From contig NZ_CP059556.1 of assembly GCF_024734405.1 (NCBI RefSeq), forward strand, positions 6,076,001 through 6,140,000: a stretch of 64,000 bases of DNA, read 5' to 3'. Within the stretch, counting starts at the first letter, position 1. Each line of letters begins with the position of its first letter. Position numbers and translations under genes: made by a program. Positions 17,702-26,300 of this stretch are shown here, one piece after another. Origin of the DNA: Saccharopolyspora gregorii (GTDB lineage Bacteria; Actinomycetota; Actinomycetes; Mycobacteriales; Pseudonocardiaceae). The notes beneath the pieces were generated by a model. It made no database searches. It saw nothing but the letters and a program-made list of their open reading frames with translations, and had not been told where the DNA came from.

Positions 17702-18768
17702 GACTTCCCCTTACCGCTGGCGCTCTCGATCCACCGGGCGAGCGCGTTCACCGCGAAGGTGATGACGAACAGCACCAGACCGGCGGAGATGTAGGCACCG
17801 ACCTGCATGTTGTTGTTGAACTCGCCGGAGCCGAGCGCGATCTTCGAGGCGAACGTCGCGCCCACGTCGAACAGGCTGAAGTTCGGTCCGCTGTTGACCG
17901 TGCTGAGGATGACGGTCAGCGCCACGGTCTCGCCGAGCGCGCGGCCGAGGCCGAGCATCGAACCGCCGATGAAGCCGTTGCGGCCGAACGGCCACACCGT
18001 CGTCCGCACGACCTCCCAGCGGGTGGCGCCGAGCGCCTGGGCACCTTCGATGTGCGCCTTCGGCGTCCGCTGGAACACCTCGCGGGTGACGCCGGTGATG
18101 GTCGGCAGGATCATCACGGCGAGCACGATGCCCGCGGTGAAGATGTTCATGCCGCCGTCGGCGGGCGCGTTGCCGTCCGCGAAGATCGGGATCCAGCCGA
18201 GGTTCTGGTTCAGCCAGAGCGCGACCGGCTTGAGCACCGGTCCCAGCACCAGCACGCCCCACAGGCCGTAGATCACCGAGGGCACCGCGGCCAGCAGGTC
18301 GACGATGTAGGCGAACGGGCGGGCCAGCGAGCGCGGCGCGTACTGGGTGAGGAACAGCGCGATGCCGCACGCGATGGGCATCGCGAACACCAGCGCGACC
18401 AGGGAGCTCGCCACCGTCACCCAGGCGAGGTCGGCGATGCCGAAGCTCAGCTCGTTCGGGTCGGAGGTGTCCCACACCCGGCTGAACAGGAAGTTCACCT
18501 GGTTCGCCTGCAACGAGGGCACGGCCCGGATCAGCAGGAAGATCCCGATCGCCGCGATCAGCGCGACGACGAAGATCCCGGACCCGGTCGCGAGGGACTG
18601 GAATGCGCGGTCCCCGATGCGGACGACCTTCTTCGGTTCGTCCGCCGGGGGCGCTTCGGGAGCGGAAATGACGGCCTCCGGTCCGGAAGTGGATGCCGAA
18701 ACGCCCGTGCGGGCACCGGAGGTTCCGGTGCCCGCCGGGCGCTGGTCGGCTCTTGTCGAGTCGTTCAC
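17698..18768 (-). CDS. pstC: Phosphate ABC transporter permease PstC
   Basis: 356 residues. A cytoplasmic N-terminus of about 65 residues rich in Ser/Thr/Ala precedes six membrane helices, starting with IFVVALIAAIGIFLLIRAVP. The EAA loop reads EGAQALGATRWEVVRTTVWP with GRALGETVALTVIL. GTG start at 18768. It lies 39 bases after pstS and overlaps pstA by four bases. Confidence 0.96.
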   Translation of the reverse strand: MNDSTRADQRPAGTGTSGARTGVSASTSGPEAVISAPEAPPADEPKKVVRIGDRAFQSLATGSGIFVVALIAAIGIFLLIRAVPSLQANQVNFLFSRVWDTSDPNELSFGIADLAWVTVASSLVALVFAMPIACGIALFLTQYAPRSLARPFAYIVDLLAAVPSVIYGLWGVLVLGPVLKPVALWLNQNLGWIPIFADGNAPADGGMNIFTAGIVLAVMILPTITGVTREVFQRTPKAHIEGAQALGATRWEVVRTTVWPFGRNGFIGGSMLGLGRALGETVALTVILSTVNSGPNFSLFDVGATFASKIALGSGEFNNNMQVGAYISAGLVLFVITFAVNALARWIESASGKGKS

Positions 18769-18807
18769 TGCTACGTGCAGCCTCTCACTGGTGGAGGGTC
18801 AGGTCCG

Positions 18808-19923
18808 TCACGCGATCGCGTCGACGGCGCCCAGCACCTTCTGCTTGAACGCCTCGGGCAGCGAGACGTAGCCGGCCTCCTCCAGCTGCGCGGCGTCCGC
18901 GTTGGCGGCGACGGTCAGCACGGCCTTCACGGCCTTGGCGGTCTCCGGGTCGTAGCCCTTCGAGCAGACGATCTCGTAGGTGTTGAGCACGATCGGGTAG
19001 ACGCCCGGCTGCTTGTTGCCGTAGATCGAGTCGAGGTCGACCCGCAGGTCGTGGCCCTCGCCCTCGACCTTGGCCCCGTCGATGGCCTTGCCGACGTTCT
19101 CGGTGGTCAGGTCGACCGGGCCGGCACCGCTGTCGATCTTGGCGATGCCGAGGCCGAGGTTCTTCGGGAAGGACCACTCGACGTAGGTGATGGCACCCGG
19201 GGTGGCCTTGACGGACTGGGCGACCTGGTCGCTGCCCTCGCGGCCCTGGCCGATGCCCGGCCCCGACTGGAACTGCTTGCCCTCGCCCTTCCAGGCGCCG
19301 CCGGTCGCGGTGCTGAGGTACTTCTGGAAGTTGTCCGAGGTGCCGGACTCGTCGGAGCGGAAGAACGGGACGACGGCGAGGTCCGGCAGCTGCTTGCCGG
19401 GGTTCAGCGCGGCGACCGCCGGGTCGTTCCAGTTCTTGATCTGGCCCTGGTAGATCTTCGCGATCACGTCGGCGTTGAGCACCAGGTCGTCGACGCCTTC
19501 GACGTTGTAGGACACCGCGATGGGGCCGAAGACCATCGGGATGTTCCACGCCGGGTTGCCCTGGCAGCGCTCGGCGGCCTTGGCGACCTCGCCGTCGGCC
19601 TCGTCCAGCGGCGAGTCGGAGCCGCCGAAGTCGATCTGCCCGGCGGTGAAGGCGGCGACGCCCTTGCCGGAGCCGGACTTGGTGTAGTTGAGCTGCTGGC
19701 CTTCGCAGGCGATGCCGTAGTCGCGGGCGAACACGTCCATGGCGTTCTTCTGCGCGGAGGAACCTTCGGCGGAGACCGGCTTGGTGCCGCAGTCGACGTT
19801 CAGCCCGGCCAGCGCCGGGTTGCCGCCGCCCTGGGGAACGTTCTGGTCGGTGCCGCAGGCGGACAGCACGAGCGTGCCGGCCGCGAAGAATCCGAGCGCA
19901 GCACTGTGCCGCTTGATCTTCAC
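18808..19923 (-). CDS. pstS: Phosphate-binding lipoprotein PstS
   Basis: 371 residues. Signal peptide with lipobox LSAC (Cys23), then the PstS fold with the phosphate-contact segments AEGSSAQKNAMDVF, YTKSGSGKGVAAFTAGQIDFGGSDSPL and FRSDESGTSDNFQKYL. It captures phosphate outside the membrane for PstCAB. The start is GTG 19923, with GGAGG six bases upstream; the frame is open further upstream to an ATG at 20109 but that part is not signal-peptide-like and overlaps the Pho box. It is the first gene of the operon. Confidence 0.96.
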   Translation of the reverse strand: MKIKRHSAALGFFAAGTLVLSACGTDQNVPQGGGNPALAGLNVDCGTKPVSAEGSSAQKNAMDVFARDYGIACEGQQLNYTKSGSGKGVAAFTAGQIDFGGSDSPLDEADGEVAKAAERCQGNPAWNIPMVFGPIAVSYNVEGVDDLVLNADVIAKIYQGQIKNWNDPAVAALNPGKQLPDLAVVPFFRSDESGTSDNFQKYLSTATGGAWKGEGKQFQSGPGIGQGREGSDQVAQSVKATPGAITYVEWSFPKNLGLGIAKIDSGAGPVDLTTENVGKAIDGAKVEGEGHDLRVDLDSIYGNKQPGVYPIVLNTYEIVCSKGYDPETAKAVKAVLTVAANADAAQLEEAGYVSLPEAFKQKVLGAVDAIA

Positions 19924-20018
19924 TTCGTTCCTCCAGATCAGGGAAACACCGTGGGCGCGGCACGCTGCCGCTCGTCTCCGAACGCTAAGCAGTGGGAGTG
20001 GATTCGCGCCATGCAACG

Positions 20019-20036
20019 GGTGAACGCGAAGTGAAC
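20019..20036 (-). promoter_or_regulatory. Pho box (PhoP direct repeats) upstream of pstS
   Basis: On the minus strand GTTCAC occurs at 20036-20031 and again, as GTTCACC, at 20025-20019, exactly 11 bases apart. Two GTTCACC-type repeats on an 11-bp period are the PhoP binding unit described in Streptomyces. The site is 96 bases before the pstS start, so the operon is expected to be induced on phosphate starvation. Confidence 0.78.
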
Positions 20037-20135
20037 AAGGCACGCTAAGTAAGCAGCGCCACGTTCCAACGGGTGACCGTCCACCATCTCGTGATCCAGG
20101 CGTTCGCAATCAGTGATCCAGACGAAGGGGGCGGA

Positions 20136-21089
20136 TCACCGCCCGAACTGCACGTCCAGATCGGTGCGCTCGAAGCCCAGGCGCTGGTAGACCTTGATCG
20201 CGGGAGCGTTGTCGCCCTCGACGTAGAGCAAGACCTCCGCGCAGCCGGCCGCACGCAGGTGGCGCAGCCCGGCTGCCGTCAGCACCTTCCCCAGGCCGCT
20301 ACCCTGCGTGTCCGGATCCACGCCGACGACGTATACCTCGCCCCGCCCGTCCGGGTGGACCTTCGTCCAGTGGAAGCCCAGCAACCGGTCCTGCGGGTCC
20401 ACTGCGAGGAAGAAGCCGGCCGCGTCGAACCAGTCCTCGGCTTCCTTCTCGCGCAGATCCGCCTCGCTCATCGCGCCCTGCTCCGGGTGCCATCGGAACG
20501 CTCGGTGATTGACCGCGACGACGGCGGCCTCGTCGGAGCCGGGCCGGAACGCGCGGATCGACACGCCATCGGGCGCCGGGGCCTCCGGCAGCTCGGCGGC
20601 GGCGAGCCGCAGCCCCATCCGCCACAGCTCGCGCGGGCGGGCGAAGCCGAACCGCTCCGCCAGCCGCAGCGCACCCGGGTGCTCGCCGTGCGACCAGATC
20701 CGCAACCGGCCGGTGTCCTCGCCCGCGCCCTCCACCGGCAGGTCGGCGCGCTCCAGCAGCGCCCGCACCAGCCGGGTGCCGACGCCACCGCGGCGCTGCG
20801 CCGGGTGCACGGCGAGCTCGGCGACCAGCAGACCGTCCGTCTCGTCCGCGGTGTCCAGGTGCGCGTAGCCGAGCAGCTCGTCCGCCGCGTTCCGCACCAC
20901 GAAGTGCTCGGAGCGGACGTCCGCCTGCACCGGCTCGATCTGCTGCGCCACGTCGCGGTGCGCGCGCAACCGCATGAGCACGTGCTCGCCCGCGGGCGCC
21001 ACCCCGTCGGCCTCCGCGGCCGCGTCGAGCAGCGCCACCACCTCGGCCACCTCGGCCTGGTCCAGTCCGTTCCGCCACGTCAGCTGCAC
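20136..21089 (-). CDS. mshD: Mycothiol synthase
   Basis: 317 residues, close to the 315 of M. tuberculosis MshD. Two tandem GNAT domains: the N-terminal one (ELAVHPAQRRGGVGTRL) and the catalytic C-terminal one (VVGVDPDTQGSGLGKVLTAA, then LYVEGDNAPAIKVYQRLGF). HPEQGAMSEADLREKEAEDW in the linker is typical of MshD. It acetylates the Cys amine of Cys-GlcN-Ins to finish mycothiol, the main low-molecular-weight thiol of actinobacteria. GTG 21089 is chosen by alignment with known MshD starts (LTWRNGL); the RBS is weak. Confidence 0.94.
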   Translation of the reverse strand: MQLTWRNGLDQAEVAEVVALLDAAAEADGVAPAGEHVLMRLRAHRDVAQQIEPVQADVRSEHFVVRNAADELLGYAHLDTADETDGLLVAELAVHPAQRRGGVGTRLVRALLERADLPVEGAGEDTGRLRIWSHGEHPGALRLAERFGFARPRELWRMGLRLAAAELPEAPAPDGVSIRAFRPGSDEAAVVAVNHRAFRWHPEQGAMSEADLREKEAEDWFDAAGFFLAVDPQDRLLGFHWTKVHPDGRGEVYVVGVDPDTQGSGLGKVLTAAGLRHLRAAGCAEVLLYVEGDNAPAIKVYQRLGFERTDLDVQFGR

Positions 21090-21318
21090 GGGCCCGACGT
21101 TACCCACCGAACCCCGCCCAGCACACGTGACGAACTCGGCACGGCACCCCGGGCGACGCCGACGCCCGTGCCCGCCCGGATCTCCTCCGCCGGAACATCC
21201 CACCGCCCCGTGGACACGAACCACCCCGCAGAATCACCCCGCTACACGCGTAGTACCACTCATGACCCGAACCGACGAGCAAAAGGAACATCGATCCGTC
21301 ACGATCCAGGAGGAGATC

Positions 21319-21741
21319 ATGCGGAAGATTTCATACCTCGGAGTATTTGCTACAACTCTCGCGGCAATGGCGTTCGGGTCGGGAACAGCGAGCGCAGCAA
21401 CGCTCTACATTGACGAGGTCCAGTACGGGATCAAGCAACCGAACGCCATCTCGGAATGTCGCGCGGACGGTTCCACCTGCACGATCGGCGCAGGAAAAAC
21501 CATCGGAAGCACCATCACGGGGACAACCGGAGTCGACGTGGGGGCACTGAACGCTTCTATGCAGGCTTCTTATCAAGAGACCTACACAGTCACCACTTCG
21601 TGCACCTCTCCGCCGCTGGGCCGCGGGCAGGTATACGTCATGTTTCCACGCGGCGACTTCGTATTCTTCAACGTGGACGGGAACAAGGGGACGGCGTTCC
21701 TCCCAACTGGCGTATTCTGCGAAGTGCACGACGACTGGTGA
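21319..21741 (+). CDS. Small secreted protein of unknown family
   Basis: 140 residues. A clear Sec signal peptide (MRKISYLGVFATTLAAMAFG, cleavage after TASA) precedes a 114-residue mature chain with three or four Cys (SECRADGSTCTIGAG; TTSCTSPPL; GVFCEVHDDW). The centre alternates Ser/Thr with small residues (IGSTITGTTGVDVGALNASM), a pattern of long beta-hairpins as in some pore-forming toxins. No family recognised. GGAGGAG lies just before the ATG. GC is lower than in its neighbours. A lipoprotein gene follows 17 bases after the stop, probably in the same transcript. Confidence 0.75.
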   Translation: MRKISYLGVFATTLAAMAFGSGTASAATLYIDEVQYGIKQPNAISECRADGSTCTIGAGKTIGSTITGTTGVDVGALNASMQASYQETYTVTTSCTSPPLGRGQVYVMFPRGDFVFFNVDGNKGTAFLPTGVFCEVHDDW

Positions 21742-21758
21742 GAACTTGGGAGGAACCG

Positions 21759-22202
21759 ATGGCCAGGACGAGGATCGGCACGACGATGCTGGTCGTCACC
21801 GCGGGGGCATTGCTGTCCTCGCTGTCCTCGTGCGCGAGCGGTTCCGGACCGTCGAACCCCGCGTCGGCCGAGCCCTCCGCCCCTGAGCCCGGGAGGAGGG
21901 CGGACCAGTCCGTCCTGGGCGTGGCGGATGCTCGGGAATGCCCGGAATCCGTGGTCCAGCGGGCCTCGGACGCCCCGGTCGCCGAGTTCACCGTCCACGG
22001 CCTTCCCGGCGATGCGTTCTCGTACCGGATCGAGAAGGTCGACGGCTCGGTGCTCACCGGCACCAGCGGGGAGTTCGCCCCGGTGCAGCGGGAAGCGGTG
22101 TTCACCACCGGGGTCCCGAACGCCGAGATCCGAAACGTGACGATCTCCGCGCACGGGCGAACCGGGATCGCAGGCACCTGCCGGATCACGTCGATCAGAT
22201 GA
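21759..22202 (+). CDS. Lipoprotein of unknown function
   Basis: 147 residues with a lipoprotein signal peptide (lipobox LSSC, Cys25), a Ser/Pro/Ala linker (about 26-45) and a small domain of about 90 residues with two Cys (RECPES; GTCRITS). FTVHGLPGDAFSYRIEKVDG looks like an Ig-like beta domain. GGGAGG precedes the ATG. It lies 17 bases after the secreted-protein gene, so both probably act together outside the membrane. Confidence 0.75.
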   Translation: MARTRIGTTMLVVTAGALLSSLSSCASGSGPSNPASAEPSAPEPGRRADQSVLGVADARECPESVVQRASDAPVAEFTVHGLPGDAFSYRIEKVDGSVLTGTSGEFAPVQREAVFTTGVPNAEIRNVTISAHGRTGIAGTCRITSIR

Positions 22203-22205
22203 CAG

Positions 22206-22249
22206 GCCGAAACCGCCCCCGCCGCTCGGAGCGGCGGGGGCGGTTCGGC
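22206..22249. terminator. Hairpin between lipoprotein and glnR
   Basis: Long imperfect stem GCCGAAACCGCCCCCGCCGCT / AGCGGCGGGGGCGGTTCGGC with a 3-base loop, between two convergent genes. No T-tract. Confidence 0.75.
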
Positions 22250-22258
22250 GGTGGCGGC

Positions 22259-22999
22259 TCAGGAGTGGGCGGCGATGATGGCTTCGGCCGCTTCGACCGC
22301 GCCGGAGGTGGCGGGCTGCTGCGGCGGGGCGGAACGGGCGGGGCGGACGAACTTGTAGCCCACGTTGCGCACCGTCCCGATCATCGAGTCGTACTCGGCG
22401 CCGAGCTTCGCCCGCAGCCGCCGCACGTGCACGTCGACCGTGCGGGTGCCGCCGAAGAAGTCGTAGCCCCACACCTCCTGCAGCAGCTGCGCGCGGGTGA
22501 ACACCCGGCCCGCGTGCTGCGCCAGGTACTTGAGCAGCTCGAACTCCTTGTAGGTGAGCTCCAGCGCCCGCCCCTTCAGCCGTGCCGTGTAGGTGGCCTC
22601 CTCGATCACGAGGTCGCCGACCGACAGCGAACCGTCCGCGGCGGCGCTCTCCCCGGCCCGGCGGGTGGTGAGCAGCCGCATCCGGGCGTCCACCTCGGCG
22701 GGGCCGCTGGTCGGCAGCAGGATGTCGTCCACACCCCACTCGGCGCTGATGGTGACGAGCCCGCCCTCGTTGACGATCGCGATCACCGGAGCGTCCCCGG
22801 CGGCGAGGACGCGGCACAGGTCCCTGGCCCCGGCCAGGTCGGTGCGGGCGTCGACGAGCACCACGTCGTGCGTTCCGGCGGACAGGATCGCTCCGGGGTC
22901 GGGGGGCAGGACGCGCACCCGGTGCGGCAGCAGCGCCAGTGCGGGCAGTGCGGCTTCGCCGTTCAGATCGCTGGTCAGCAGCAGCAGTTCGGAACTCAT
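22259..22999 (-). CDS. glnR: GlnR, OmpR-type nitrogen regulator
   Basis: 246 residues. An atypical receiver domain (about 1-110; LVDARTDL holds the Asp, [20 protein letters not shown] matches GlnR) and a winged-helix domain (about 120-225: [51 protein letters not shown]). GlnR is the orphan regulator of ammonium assimilation and nitrogen scavenging in actinomycetes. As I recall, M. tuberculosis glnR (Rv0818) also neighbours mshD and lmeA, which supports the name. ATG 22999; a Pro/Ala-rich C-terminal tail follows the DNA-binding domain. Confidence 0.93.
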   Translation of the reverse strand: MSSELLLLTSDLNGEAALPALALLPHRVRVLPPDPGAILSAGTHDVVLVDARTDLAGARDLCRVLAAGDAPVIAIVNEGGLVTISAEWGVDDILLPTSGPAEVDARMRLLTTRRAGESAAADGSLSVGDLVIEEATYTARLKGRALELTYKEFELLKYLAQHAGRVFTRAQLLQEVWGYDFFGGTRTVDVHVRRLRAKLGAEYDSMIGTVRNVGYKFVRPARSAPPQQPATSGAVEAAEAIIAAHS

Positions 23000-23121
23000 G
23001 TGGGGGTGCCTCCCGTCCCAGGGCCATCACCGAAGCGGCGGCTCGCGGAGGCCGACCGGACGGCGCGACAGACCGGACGACCCGGCTTCGTTGCCTGTGG
23101 ATGCCGAGCACAATACCCCTC

Positions 23122-23958
23122 ATGAGCACGAAAACCCCAGGTGAACCGGACGGCATCACATTTGTGAAGGGCCCGCGAACCCGTGTTGCGCCGATGTTTC
23201 GGCCGACGCCGATCACGCTCTCGACCTCGGACGGGGTGCGGCTGCGCGGGCAGTACCTGAGCGGCCCGGGCAGCGCCGGAGTGGCGTTCGCGGTCGGGCA
23301 CGGCTTCACCAACCACGTCCGGAAACCGGCGGTGCGGGCGGTGCTGCGGCGGCTCGCCGAGCACGGGGCGGTGCTCGCCGTGGACTTCCGCGGGCACGGG
23401 CGCTCCGGCGGAGCCAGCTCGGTCGGTCCCGCCGAGGTCGCGGACCTGTCGGCGGCGCTGGAGCGGCTCCGCGAGCTCGGGCACCGGCGGGTGGTGAGCG
23501 TCGGGTTCTCGCTCGGCGGGGCGATCGCGCTGCGCCAGGCCGCGCTGGCCGAACCGGCGGAGCGGCCGGACGCGATGATCTCGGTGAGCGGGCCCGCGCG
23601 CTGGTGGGTGCGGGACACCCCGGCGATGCGGCGGGTGCACTGGCTGCTGGAGCAGCCGCACGGCCGGTGGGCGGCGCGGCTGCTGGGCGTGCGCCTCGGC
23701 GAGGAGTGGGCGGAGGTCCCGGCCTCGCCGATCGAACTGGCACCGCTGCTCGCGCCGACCCCGGCGCTGCTGGTGCACGGCACCGACGACCACTACTTCC
23801 CGGTGTCCGACGCGGAGGCCCTGCACGCGGCGGTCGGCGGCGAGCTGTGGCTGGAGCGGGGCATGCGGCACGCGGAGAGCGCGACCACCCCGGAGCTGGT
23901 GGACCGGATGGCGCGCTGGGCCCGCACCGCCGTCGAGCGGTGCGGCGAGCGCGGCTGA
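23122..23958 (+). CDS. Alpha/beta hydrolase
   Basis: 278 residues of the serine-hydrolase alpha/beta fold. The nucleophile elbow reads GFSLGG, the acid lies in HGTDDHYFP and the His in GMRHAES; GHGFTNHVRKP contributes the oxyanion loop and FRGHGRSGG the conserved turn. No signal peptide, so cytoplasmic; the substrate, an ester or amide, cannot be told. ATG 23122 has no obvious RBS; an ATG at 23194 (MFRPTPITLS) is the alternative start. It is divergent from glnR and is followed by lmeA in the same direction. Confidence 0.88.
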   Translation: MSTKTPGEPDGITFVKGPRTRVAPMFRPTPITLSTSDGVRLRGQYLSGPGSAGVAFAVGHGFTNHVRKPAVRAVLRRLAEHGAVLAVDFRGHGRSGGASSVGPAEVADLSAALERLRELGHRRVVSVGFSLGGAIALRQAALAEPAERPDAMISVSGPARWWVRDTPAMRRVHWLLEQPHGRWAARLLGVRLGEEWAEVPASPIELAPLLAPTPALLVHGTDDHYFPVSDAEALHAAVGGELWLERGMRHAESATTPELVDRMARWARTAVERCGERG

Positions 23959-24081
23959 GCGGGCGTTCCGGTGGATGTTGTCCAGGACACCTGTCGGCGT
24001 CCGGTGCTCGGGTGCGAAGGTGAACCGCACCGGATCACCCCGACCACGCCATCCGCTCCCGAGAGAAACGGACCGCCCGCG

Positions 24082-24891
24082 GTGAAGAAGCTCGTCGTCA
24101 CGCTGCTCCTCGTCCTCGGCCTGCTGGTCGTCGCCGACTACGGCGCGGCGTCGGTCGCCGAGTACCAGGTGTCGCAGCAGGTCCGCGAGCAGCTGGAGCT
24201 CGACGAGGACCCGTCGGTGCGGGTGCACGGCTTCCCGTTCCTCACCCAGGCCGTCGCCGGGGACTACCGGGACGTGGAGCTCGCGGCGAAGGCCGTCCGC
24301 GTCGGCCAGCTCAGCGAGCTCGGCGTCGAGGCGAACCTGCACCACGCGCGCGTCCCGCTGAGCGACGTCGTCGGGGGCACCGCGAACGAGATCCAGGTGG
24401 ACGAGCTGGTCGGCCGGGTGAAGCTGAAGGCGTCCGACGTGGGGCGCTTCATCGGCATCACCGACCTGACGATCAACCCGGCGCCGAAGGACGCCCTCGA
24501 CGAACCGGCGGACGACGCCAACGAGGGTTCCAGCGGCACCGCCGGGACGGGGACGAGCGATCGGAGCCGCGCGAAGGTGGCGCTGGACGGGTCGCTGGAC
24601 ATCGCGGGCAACGACGTGCGGGTGAAGGTGATCGCGGTGCTGTCGCTGCTCAACGGCCAGCTCACCATCGAACCGAAGAAGCTGGACATCGCCGACCAGG
24701 CGCTGTCGGACATCCCGCTCGGCGACGTCTTCGAGAAGTCGATCCTGCAGCAGTTCACCACCACCATCGACCCGGGCGTGCTGCCGTTCGAGGTGCGGCC
24801 CACCGCGGTGCGGGTGGAGCGCGGCGCGCTGGTCATGGAGGGCACCGCGGAGGACGTGACGATCGGCGCCGGCGGGGTGACCACGGGATGA
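24082..24891 (+). CDS. lmeA: LmeA-like DUF2993 protein
   Basis: 269 residues: one N-terminal signal/anchor helix (KKLVVTLLLVLGLLVVADYG) and a DUF2993 domain (VRVHGFPFLTQAVAGDYRDV, IDPGVLPFEVRPTAVRVERG). In mycobacteria LmeA (Rv0817c as I recall) is a periplasmic phospholipid-binding protein needed for elongating the mannan backbone of lipomannan. A Ser/Thr/Gly insertion lies near residue 150. GTG 24082 is chosen at the start of the hydrophobic segment. It overlaps the thioredoxin-like gene by 4 bases, as lmeA and thiX are neighbours in mycobacteria. Confidence 0.87.
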   Translation: MKKLVVTLLLVLGLLVVADYGAASVAEYQVSQQVREQLELDEDPSVRVHGFPFLTQAVAGDYRDVELAAKAVRVGQLSELGVEANLHHARVPLSDVVGGTANEIQVDELVGRVKLKASDVGRFIGITDLTINPAPKDALDEPADDANEGSSGTAGTGTSDRSRAKVALDGSLDIAGNDVRVKVIAVLSLLNGQLTIEPKKLDIADQALSDIPLGDVFEKSILQQFTTTIDPGVLPFEVRPTAVRVERGALVMEGTAEDVTIGAGGVTTG

Positions 24892-25406
24892 CCGGCTGGA
24901 TCGTGCTGCTGGTCGTGGTCGCCGCGACGCTCGCGTTCGGCGCCTGGTGGCGTTCCCGCGAAGGCCGGGTGCGGCCGGCGAGCGGGCGGCTCGGGGCGGC
25001 GGGCGCGGACCGCGGCGCGACCGCCACCGAGGACGATCGCGGCTCCGGGAAGACCGGCGAGCCCGCGCGCGTTGCACCCGACGTGTCCGACCACCTGCCC
25101 GAAGGCCTGCGCACCCGGCTCGGCGACCTCGGCGGAGCCGGGGTGACGCTGCTGCAGCTGTCCACCACGTTCTGCGCGCCGTGCAGGCACACCCGGATCC
25201 TGCTGGCCGACCTGGCGCAGCGCACCGAGGGGATGCGGCACGTCGAAGTGGACCTCACCGACCACCCCGAGTGGTCGACGCCGCTGCGGGTGCACCGCAC
25301 GCCGACGACGCTGGCGCTGGACGCCGCCGGGCGGGAGCTGTTCCGGGTCGGCGGCGTGCCCCGCCGCGACGAGCTCACCGCCGCGCTGCGCCCGCACCTG
25401 CCATGA
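24888..25406 (+). CDS. thiX: Membrane-anchored thioredoxin-like protein (ThiX type)
   Basis: 172 residues. An N-terminal membrane helix (WIVLLVVVAATLAFGAWW), a Gly/Ala-rich linker (about 25-65), then a thioredoxin fold with the redox pair CAPC (STTFCAPCRHTR) and a cis-Pro site (HRTPTTLAL). It probably handles disulphides or sulfenic acids near the membrane. Its ATG overlaps the lmeA stop (ATGA). A sulfurtransferase operon follows in the same direction, fitting a sulfur/redox cluster. Confidence 0.86.
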   Translation: MTGWIVLLVVVAATLAFGAWWRSREGRVRPASGRLGAAGADRGATATEDDRGSGKTGEPARVAPDVSDHLPEGLRTRLGDLGGAGVTLLQLSTTFCAPCRHTRILLADLAQRTEGMRHVEVDLTDHPEWSTPLRVHRTPTTLALDAAGRELFRVGGVPRRDELTAALRPHLP

Positions 25407-25581
25407 TCGCCCGGATGCTGGGAAACCCGGTGGGCGCCGCGTCCGGCGATCTCCGCCACACCGCCCGACGCGTGCCCCGCACCGACGTTGAGCTGCGGGT
25501 TCCCGGCCGCGCGTCGATGCGGCGGACCGAGCGGTGCGTCTCACCCAGTGAACGTTCTTCCCGCCGATCGGCCGAGACGGG

Positions 25582-25587
25582 TAGCCT
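25582..25587 (+). promoter_or_regulatory. -10 hexamer (TAGCCT) of the sulfurtransferase operon
   Basis: TAGCCT is followed by seven bases and then the GTG of the leader peptide at 25595, so transcription probably begins at the start codon itself. The 175 bases before it, after the ThiX stop, contain no gene. Confidence 0.65.
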
Positions 25588-25594
25588 CCGAGCC

Positions 25595-25669
25595 GTGCGC
25601 GTACTGCTGACCCGACGGCGCGCGGTGGACTTCTGCCGCGTGGGCAGCAGCCTGTGTCCGGAGCGCTGA
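25595..25669 (+). CDS. Cys-containing leader peptide of the sulfurtransferase operon
   Basis: A 24-residue frame, VRVLLTRRRAVDFCRVGSSL followed by Cys-Pro-Glu-Arg, starting with GTG and ending 144 bases before the DUF4395 gene. The pattern short hydrophobic start, RRR-AVD-xCR, small residues, second Cys near the end matches the putative leader peptides found before sulfur-metabolism genes in actinobacteria. Two Cys codons (TGC, TGT) would let ribosome speed report on charged tRNA-Cys. It has no RBS and sits 7 bases after TAGCCT, so it is likely translated from a leaderless mRNA. The attenuation mechanism downstream is inference. Confidence 0.75.
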   Translation: MRVLLTRRRAVDFCRVGSSLCPER

Positions 25670-25813
25670 CCGGGCGGTGAACGATGCGCGCGGCGCTCGC
25701 GGTGGAACCTTCCCCGCGCAGCAGCCCGCATCCCGCACCGCCGGCCGGGCCGGGCGATCAGCCGGTTCCCGAGCTCCGGTCCACCCTGTCGGTCCAGCCA
25801 ACGGAGGATGCCC

Positions 25814-26251
25814 ATGCCCGCCACCCTCGACCCGCGCGGAATCCGCTTCACCGCCGCCATCACCAGCGTGATCCTGGCCATCGGCCTGGTCACCGGGAGC
25901 TGGCGGGTGCTCGCGGTGCAGACGGTCCTGTTCGCGCTGTGCGCCTTCGTCGGCATGGGCCTGAACCCGTGGGGCGCGGTGTACCGCTCGGCGGTGGCGC
26001 CGCGACTGCGCGCCGTCCCGGAGTCGGAGCGGGAGTCGCCGGCGCCGGTGCGCTTCTCGCAGGGGGTCGGGTTCGCGTTCGCGGTGGTCGCCACCGCCGG
26101 ATACGCCTTGGAGTGGACGACGCTCGGCATGGTCGCCAACGCGCTGGCCTTGGTCGCGGCGCTGCTGAACGCGGCGTTCGGCTACTGCCTGGGCTGCCAG
26201 CTGTACCTGGTGCTGCGCCGGTTCGGGCCGGTGAAGCAGGAGGCCCGCTGA
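25814..26251 (+). CDS. DUF4395 membrane protein
   Basis: 145 residues with about four membrane helices (FTAAITSVILAIGLVTGSW, VLAVQTVLFALCAFVGMG, GVGFAFAVVATAGYALEW, MVANALALVAALLNAAFGY) and the conserved C-terminal GYCLGCQLYLVLRR. DUF4395 proteins are regularly encoded with rhodanese-type sulfurtransferases, and the CxxC could carry sulfur or metal. ATG 25814 has GGAGG six bases upstream; the ATG at 25808 overlaps that site. Confidence 0.9.
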   Translation: MPATLDPRGIRFTAAITSVILAIGLVTGSWRVLAVQTVLFALCAFVGMGLNPWGAVYRSAVAPRLRAVPESERESPAPVRFSQGVGFAFAVVATAGYALEWTTLGMVANALALVAALLNAAFGYCLGCQLYLVLRRFGPVKQEAR

Positions 26252-26300
26252 TGGGCCCGCAACACACGTGCAAGGAACGAGAACGAGAAGGAGTCGCTCG

